In this document: piece after piece, positions 23,041 to 27,030 of the stretch | Position numbering within the stretch: the stretch's first letter is position 1 | How the letters are laid out: each line of letters starts with the position of its first letter | DNA from: Lutacidiplasma sp049802875 | GTDB lineage: Archaea > Thermoplasmatota > Thermoplasmata > Lutacidiplasmatales > UBA184 | Direction: 5' to 3' | Assembly (NCBI GenBank): GCA_049802875.1 | Contig: JBARNH010000033.1 | Location: 1 to 27,030 of the forward strand | Length of the DNA: 27,030 bases | Made by a program: the position numbers and the translations under genes | The notes under the pieces: generated by a model | Databases searched by the model: none | What the model was told of the DNA's origin: nothing | What the model saw: only the letters and a program-made list of their open reading frames with translations

Positions 23041-23788
23041 GACGTACGGAACCCGGCTGCCGGGTCTTCCCACCGAGTCTCTCACGGGGAAGCTCATCGT
23101 GGTCGAGGGCGCCGACGGCTCCGGCCGGACCACGGAGGTCGACCTCCTGCGCGGGTGGCTCGAGGTCGAAGGGCACGCGGTCGTGGATACGGGATTGCGC
23201 CGGTCGACCCTGGTCGCCGGGGAGATCGACGGGGCGAAGCAAGGGCACACGCTCGGCGCCACCACCATGGCCCTCCTCTACGCCGTCGATTTTGCCGACC
23301 AGCTCGAGAACAAGATCATTCCTGCGCTCTCGGCGGGGAGCACCGTCCTTGCGGACCGGTACATCTACACGCTGATGGCGCGGGCGGTAGTGCGCGGGGC
23401 GTCGCGGGACTGGGCCCGCCAACTCTACGCTTTCGCGCTACGACCGGACCTGGTCGTCTTTCTCGAGGCCCGCCCCGAGATCCTGCTTCACCGGGCGATC
23501 TCGAAGTACGGGTCGCTCGACTACTGGGAGTCCGGGATGGACCTCTCCCTCTCTCGGGACCTGTTCGAGAGCTTTTTCCTGTACCAGGACCGGTTGTCGA
23601 AGGAGTTCGCTTGGGTCGGCGCCGAGTATGGCTTCCATCGCGTCGACGCCAACCGTCGCCCGGAGCAAGTGCACGAGGACGTTCGCACGCTCGTCGCACC
23701 ACTCTACGCGAAGCCGCGGACCCGCCGCGCCAACGACGGGGTCTCGCTCCCGTTCAATCGACCCCGCCGGCCAGCTGCTTCCGGGTGA
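23030..23788 (+). CDS. Thymidylate-kinase-like protein with Lys-to-Arg change in Walker A
   Basis: This 252-residue paralog of the preceding gene shares the order of all blocks: VVEGADGSGRTTEVDLL, TMALLYAVDFADQLENKI, LADRYIYTLMARAVVRGA, LRPDLVVFLEA and DYWESGMDLSLSRDL. The P-loop Lys is replaced by Arg33 (codon CGG at 23126-23128). That change usually lowers or abolishes ATP-dependent catalysis in P-loop kinases. Asp109-Arg110 are kept. The reading frame is intact, and the gene is fused tightly into the operon (ATG inside the end of the first copy), so it is probably maintained as a regulatory or structural partner, perhaps a heterodimer subunit. A Pro/Arg-rich C-terminal tail overlaps the convergent histidine-phosphatase gene by 35 bases. 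Confidence 0.85.
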   Translation: MTDRTYGTRLPGLPTESLTGKLIVVEGADGSGRTTEVDLLRGWLEVEGHAVVDTGLRRSTLVAGEIDGAKQGHTLGATTMALLYAVDFADQLENKIIPALSAGSTVLADRYIYTLMARAVVRGASRDWARQLYAFALRPDLVVFLEARPEILLHRAISKYGSLDYWESGMDLSLSRDLFESFFLYQDRLSKEFAWVGAEYGFHRVDANRRPEQVHEDVRTLVAPLYAKPRTRRANDGVSLPFNRPRRPAASG

Positions 23789-24281
23789 GGAGCCATAACA
23801 GCCGGGCGGAGCCCGGACGGAGCGCTCTCGGGAATTCGAGGCATGCGGCGCCCCCTTTGGTCAACCGCGCGAACGAGACTCCCTCGCCCGTTAGCGCCAG
23901 GCCGACGAACTCCGCGAGGGTGGGCTCGTGACCGACGAGCACGGTCGTCCGATCCGTCCGGGCCACCCGGCGGAGCGGAGCGAAGACCGGGGCGGCCGTC
24001 GTCCCCATGTCGAGCTCGGGCCAGAGGACGGCTCGGCGGGGAGGGTCGAGCTGCTTCCCGAGGATCTCCGCCGTCCGTCGGGCGCGGACCGCCGGACCGC
24101 TCGCGACGCATGAGACCGAACCGAGGAGGCGAGCGAGCGATCGGGCCACGCGGCGGGTTTGCTGAGTCCCTTTCGCGCTGAGGGGTCGGAGTCCGTCGTC
24201 CGGCCACCGGGCCGGATTTCTCACCTCCGCCGGTCCGTGTCGGAAGACCACGACGCGCGGGCCGTGAGTGGAATCCGTCAC
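23754..24281 (-). CDS. Histidine phosphatase (SixA-type phosphohistidine phosphatase)
   Basis: This 175-residue protein of the phosphoglycerate-mutase/histidine-phosphatase superfamily has the RHG motif in VVVFRHGPAEV (Arg14-His15-Gly16, His15 the phospho-acceptor), LSAKGTQQTRRVARSL, the Arg-bearing SGPAVRARRTAEILG, and the second catalytic His in VLVGHEPTLAEF. The short length without a cap insertion matches SixA, which removes phosphate from His residues of proteins. The GTG at 24281 is the first sensible start. The gene lies between the tmk-like pair, which it overlaps tail to tail, and the PhoU-like gene, 68 bases upstream on the same strand. Its partner protein is not known. Confidence 0.85.
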   Translation of the reverse strand: MTDSTHGPRVVVFRHGPAEVRNPARWPDDGLRPLSAKGTQQTRRVARSLARLLGSVSCVASGPAVRARRTAEILGKQLDPPRRAVLWPELDMGTTAAPVFAPLRRVARTDRTTVLVGHEPTLAEFVGLALTGEGVSFARLTKGGAACLEFPRALRPGSARLLWLLTRKQLAGGVD

Positions 24282-24349
24282 CGTCGTACGCCTCGGAACG
24301 CGGGGTCGACGATGGGCGCCCGCAGAAAACGGTTCCCGAACCGCCTCGT

Positions 24350-25414
24350 TCAGAGCGGGATCGGTTCGTCCGCGTCCACGGTCCCGTTCGAGAACGTGAC
24401 CGGGATCGCGCGGTCGAGCACGACCTGCGCGATGTCCTGCGAGTAGGCGACCGTGCGACCGATCGACTCGAGGATCCGGGTCACCGCGGCGGCGGTCGCG
24501 GGAGGCATCGTTCCGCCTCCGACCGCCGGAAGGAGCCGGTCCGAGAGCGCGTGGCCCGACGCGAGGAGCGCGTCGCCCATATCGAGGAGGTCGTTGGCCG
24601 CGGCGTCGTCCGTGGCATGGATCACTCCCTCCAGGTGCTCCATCGCCTGATGGTGGAACTGCTTCAGCGACGTGAGCGAGCCGGCGCCGCTCGGTAGTTC
24701 GACGAGACGTCGTCCTGCGTCCCCGAGAACGGTCGCGTGGTCTGCGATCCGTTCCAGGCTTCGCGCGACGGTCCACGGCCCGAGCAAGGTGACTCCCGAG
24801 CCGTCGAGGCCGAGGCGCAAGGCGGCCAACCGCTGGACGTACCACGCCTCGCGGTCGATCTCATCGTCCCGCCGTTCCCAGTACTGGTCGTCCCCCAACG
24901 GGAGCTGCGACCAGCTTTCCACCGCCTCCCGGTGGAACCCCAACACCATCCTCCCCATCCGGGCGAGACGTTCGGGCAGCGGTACCGGGCTGTCGTAGGC
25001 CAGGTCCCGGAGTCGGATCACATCGGGTTCCTCCGAAACGATCTCGGGTTGTCGAGTACGACGACAGAACGTCCGGACCACGTCGCGCGTGCCCAAGGTG
25101 ATGCCGGGGTGCTCGATGACGTTGAACTCCCGCGCGCCGCCGAGGTACGACCCCAACAAACGACGGAAGAGGTGTTCCGAGGACTCTCCCCGTCCGACTG
25201 TGACGGTCGCGACGGGCGGTCGACCCAGGAGCAGCGCTCCGAACGGGAGAGCGACCCGCGTGGCCGCGGGTGGGCGGCGAGGGGTGGAACGGTCGGTCGA
25301 GGCTCGGTCGGTCGCTTGGCGATCACTCGCGAGCCCCGGAGGTCGCGCCCCTCGCCGGTCTCCGAAGGGCGCTCGGGCCGGGGCCCGCTCCTCCGGCGGA
25401 ACTTTCTTCGTCAT
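24350..25414 (-). CDS. PhoU-family phosphate regulator, archaeal type without a clear AbrB domain
   Basis: In this 354-residue protein the region from about residue 68 onward follows the archaeal PhoU-like plan: LFRRLLGSYLGGAREFNVI, a PEIVSEEPDVIRLRDL segment, and then two PhoU helical repeats. The first repeat contains RMVLGFHREAVESW and RRDDEIDREAWYVQRLAAL with the Asp/Glu metal cluster; the second contains LKQFHHQAMEHLEGVIHATDD. Archaeal members normally start with an AbrB/SpoVT swapped-hairpin DNA-binding domain with a GGSxxVxLPK core; here the N-terminus is basic and low in complexity with no such core. A role in sensing or regulating phosphate uptake is likely. The ATG at 25414 is 28 bases from a strong TATA box, giving a leaderless message. 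Confidence 0.82.
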   Translation of the reverse strand: MTKKVPPEERAPARAPFGDRRGARPPGLASDRQATDRASTDRSTPRRPPAATRVALPFGALLLGRPPVATVTVGRGESSEHLFRRLLGSYLGGAREFNVIEHPGITLGTRDVVRTFCRRTRQPEIVSEEPDVIRLRDLAYDSPVPLPERLARMGRMVLGFHREAVESWSQLPLGDDQYWERRDDEIDREAWYVQRLAALRLGLDGSGVTLLGPWTVARSLERIADHATVLGDAGRRLVELPSGAGSLTSLKQFHHQAMEHLEGVIHATDDAAANDLLDMGDALLASGHALSDRLLPAVGGGTMPPATAAAVTRILESIGRTVAYSQDIAQVVLDRAIPVTFSNGTVDADEPIPL

Positions 25415-25430
25415 CGACAGACGAACGGTC

Positions 25431-25480
25431 CGGGAACATATATAGAATTTCAATTTAGACTATACAAAATACTATAGGTA
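25431..25480 (-). promoter_or_regulatory. AT-rich promoter of the PhoU-like gene with a direct repeat
   Basis: TTCTATATATGT (25448 to 25437 on the minus strand) is the best TATA box in the window and sits 28 bases before the ATG. Just upstream, ACTATA occurs at 25459-25464 and again at 25471-25476 (plus-strand reading), exactly 12 bases apart, in a 50-base AT-rich island. The repeat may be a regulator site. Confidence 0.6.
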
Positions 25481-25540
25481 CTGTTCGGAAGGGCTTCTCG
25501 CAGCCGCCGGCCCTCCTCGGTCCCCTCAACTTCCCCTACC

Positions 25541-25795
25541 TCATGACCGGAGCTGGACCCCGTCCGGACCCTCGGTGGTGAGGCCCGAGTCACGGCACTG
25601 TTGCAACGCCCGGTTCAGCCCAGCGAGTGAGATTCGATGCCCCCGGCGCTCGAGTTCCGCGAGGAGCGGGCGCCGCCGGAGGGGCCCGCTGGTGGCCTTC
25701 AGGCAAGAGACCAGCTCGCTCACGATCCCCGGCGGAACGCCCGCGGCCGCCGGCCCGCGACGCACCTCCGGCGTGGAAGCACTCTCTCCGGCCAT
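25541..25795 (-). CDS. Small winged-helix-like protein
   Basis: This 84-residue product starts from the ATG at 25795. After a disordered Ala/Pro-rich start of about 22 residues, the rest (IVSELVSCLKATSGPLRRRPLLAELERRGHRISLAGLNRALQQCRDSGLTTEG) reads like the helices of a winged helix-turn-helix: first helix, LLAELERRGHRISLAGL as the turn pair, and a final helix into a short wing. I do not know a named family. The frame is open upstream to 25942, but the ATG with a TATA-like box 36 bases before it is preferred. It may regulate a neighbour; that is inference. Confidence 0.55.
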   Translation of the reverse strand: MAGESASTPEVRRGPAAAGVPPGIVSELVSCLKATSGPLRRRPLLAELERRGHRISLAGLNRALQQCRDSGLTTEGPDGVQLRS

Positions 25796-25826
25796 GCGTC
25801 GCCCCCGCTCGCGAAAGAGGTGGGAG

Positions 25827-25834
25827 TGTAATAC
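25827..25834 (-). promoter_or_regulatory. TATA-like box for the small winged-helix-like gene
   Basis: TATTACAC on the minus strand is centred about 36 bases before the ATG at 25795. It is the only AT-rich run in the 173-base divergent gap to the aldo/keto reductase and supports the short gene model. Confidence 0.4.
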
Positions 25835-25968
25835 CAGCTCGCGAGGAATTGATTCACCGGGGGCGTTGCCCGGTCGACCGGTGTCCCCAGTCCGCCCCGG
25901 ACGGCTCCTGTCCGCAGCGCTTTGAGCCCGAAAGACTACCACGGCCGGATACTCGGGCGGAGGCCGCG

Positions 25969-26958
25969 GTGCAGAAGAGAGTCCTCGGAAAGAGCGGGTT
26001 GGAAGTCTCCGCGGTCGGACTCGGCTGCATGGGGATGAACTTCAGCTACGGCGTCGCCCCCAATCGGCAGGAGATGATCTCCCTGATTCGGAGGGCGGTC
26101 GAATGGGGGGTCACGTTCTTCGACACGGCCGAGGCGTACGGCCCGTATACGAACGAAGAGCTCGTGGGCGAAGCGCTCGGTCCCGTCCGCGAACGGGCGG
26201 TGATTGCCACGAAGTTCGGTTTCCGTTTCGGTCCCGATGGGAAGCAAGTAGGATTGGACAGTCGGCCCGACCACATCCGGGAGGTCGCCGAAGCATCGCT
26301 GAAGCGGCTCAACGTCGATGCGATCGACCTGTTCTATCAGCACCGCGTCGACCCGAACGTGCCGATCGAAGATGTGGCACGAGCCGTGAAGGGACTCATA
26401 CGAGAGGGGAAGGTTCGCCACTTCGGTCTCTCCGAAGCGGGCGCCCAAACCATTCGACGCGCGCACGCGGTGCAACCCGTCACCGCGGTCCAGAGCGAGT
26501 ACTCGCTGTGGTGGCGGCGGCCGGAAGAATCCCTGTTCCCGACGCTGGACGAACTAGGGATCGGCTTCGTGCCGTTCAGCCCCCTGGGTCGGGGCTTCCT
26601 CACCGGAAAGATCGATGAGACGACGACGTTCGAACGTTCCGATTTTCGTAACCTCCTTCCCCGTTTCGCCCCCGAAGCTCGCAAGGCGAATCAGGCCGTG
26701 GTCGACCTCCTCCGCGAGATTGCACTTCGAAAGAACGCGACGCCGGCGCAGGTCGCACTCGCTTGGCTTCTCGGCCAGAGGTCGTGGGTCGTTCCAATAC
26801 CGGGGACGACGAAGCCGGATCGTCTGCGAGAGAACCTCGGGGCCGTGGATGTTCCCTTGACATCCGCCGACCTTCGTGAAATCGACCGGGCGGCGGGAGA
26901 GATCACGGTGCACGGCGCCCGGTATCCCGAAGAAATGGAGCGCAAGACCGGAATCTAA
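25969..26958 (+). CDS. Aldo/keto reductase
   Basis: This 329-residue NADPH-dependent carbonyl reductase is a TIM barrel. The catalytic tetrad is visible: Asp and Tyr in FFDTAEAYG, Lys in IATKFGF, and His in LFYQHRVD. The C-terminal cofactor loop is VVPIPGTTKPDRLRENLGA. VGLGCMGMNFSYG near the start and SPLGRGFLTGKI are typical of the large bacterial AKR group that includes YajO/YhdN relatives. The physiological substrate cannot be told. The GTG at 25969 gives the family-typical start (QKRVLGKSGLEVSAVGLG); the frame runs further upstream but that part is not conserved in type. It is close to bacterial sequences and may have been acquired by transfer, which is inference only. Confidence 0.93.
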   Translation: MQKRVLGKSGLEVSAVGLGCMGMNFSYGVAPNRQEMISLIRRAVEWGVTFFDTAEAYGPYTNEELVGEALGPVRERAVIATKFGFRFGPDGKQVGLDSRPDHIREVAEASLKRLNVDAIDLFYQHRVDPNVPIEDVARAVKGLIREGKVRHFGLSEAGAQTIRRAHAVQPVTAVQSEYSLWWRRPEESLFPTLDELGIGFVPFSPLGRGFLTGKIDETTTFERSDFRNLLPRFAPEARKANQAVVDLLREIALRKNATPAQVALAWLLGQRSWVVPIPGTTKPDRLRENLGAVDVPLTSADLREIDRAAGEITVHGARYPEEMERKTGI

Positions 26959-27030
26959 CCACCGGCAGGGATCAACTCGGCCGCGGGGTCGAGCGGGTCC
27001 CGGAATCGTTAGCCCCCATCGAGGGGTGGG

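Noticed and set aside
26959..27030. Possible end of a minus-strand gene at the right edge.
   Set aside because: Short open stretches exist in more than one frame, but 72 bases show no motif, so no gene is supported.
1..27030. tRNA genes, CRISPR repeats, insertion sequences, integrase or att sites.
   Set aside because: None was seen by eye; the intergenic gaps are mostly too short for tRNAs, no regularly spaced repeats occur, and no transposase or integrase motif is encoded.

Overview
The window reads as the chromosome of a GC-rich archaeon, most likely a member of the Thermoplasmatota (Euryarchaeota sensu lato). Archaeal signs are the uS15-RecJ/GAN gene pair, an archaeal/eukaryal-type tryptophanyl-tRNA synthetase, a Sulfolobus-like single-OB-fold SSB, an archaeal PhoU-type regulator, and TATA-like boxes centred about 25-37 nt before several start codons, which implies leaderless or very short-leader transcripts. 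A bacterial-type gyrase A subunit and many GTG starts are also present. The phylum call is inference; no rRNA or other decisive marker lies in the window. No tRNA, rRNA, CRISPR array, insertion sequence or prophage gene was seen. Coding density is very high and no gene-free stretch exceeds 300 bases.

Layout. 1-4800 is an information-processing block on the minus strand, uS15 > RecJ/GAN > gyrA, with overlapping start/stop codons, and a zinc-ribbon ORF that overlaps the gyrA tail. 4800-6660 holds a metallo-beta-lactamase-fold hydrolase flanked by two paralogous winged-helix-like proteins. 6735-8205 is a Cys-rich small protein followed by trpS. 8222-10553 holds a TPR protein, the SSB, and an unusual glutaredoxin-like/RAM-domain fusion. 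10632-15922 is carA > carB followed by a four-helix membrane protein. A thioredoxin-reductase-like flavoprotein is divergent from carA and is followed by a HAD phosphatase and a double zinc-ribbon protein.

18242-25414 is the most interesting part: a DNA methylase with an N-terminal winged helix, a CHAD-domain protein, and a divergent Ppx/GppA phosphatase with a C-terminal HD domain. The Ppx gene overlaps two tandem thymidylate-kinase-like genes, the second of which has Arg in place of the Walker A Lys. A SixA-type histidine phosphatase and a PhoU-like protein follow on the other strand. CHAD, Ppx and PhoU are all tied to polyphosphate or phosphate in known families, so I propose that this neighbourhood is a polyphosphate/phosphate module with a paired, possibly asymmetric, kinase. 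The window ends with a small winged-helix-like protein and a divergent aldo/keto reductase.

The main anomalies are the degenerate tmk-like partner, the altered HIGH and KMSKS signatures of TrpRS, the degenerate NADPH motif of the thioredoxin-reductase-like protein, a Leu at the classical quinolone Ser position of GyrA, the Grx-RAM fusion, and the PhoU that lacks a recognisable AbrB domain.
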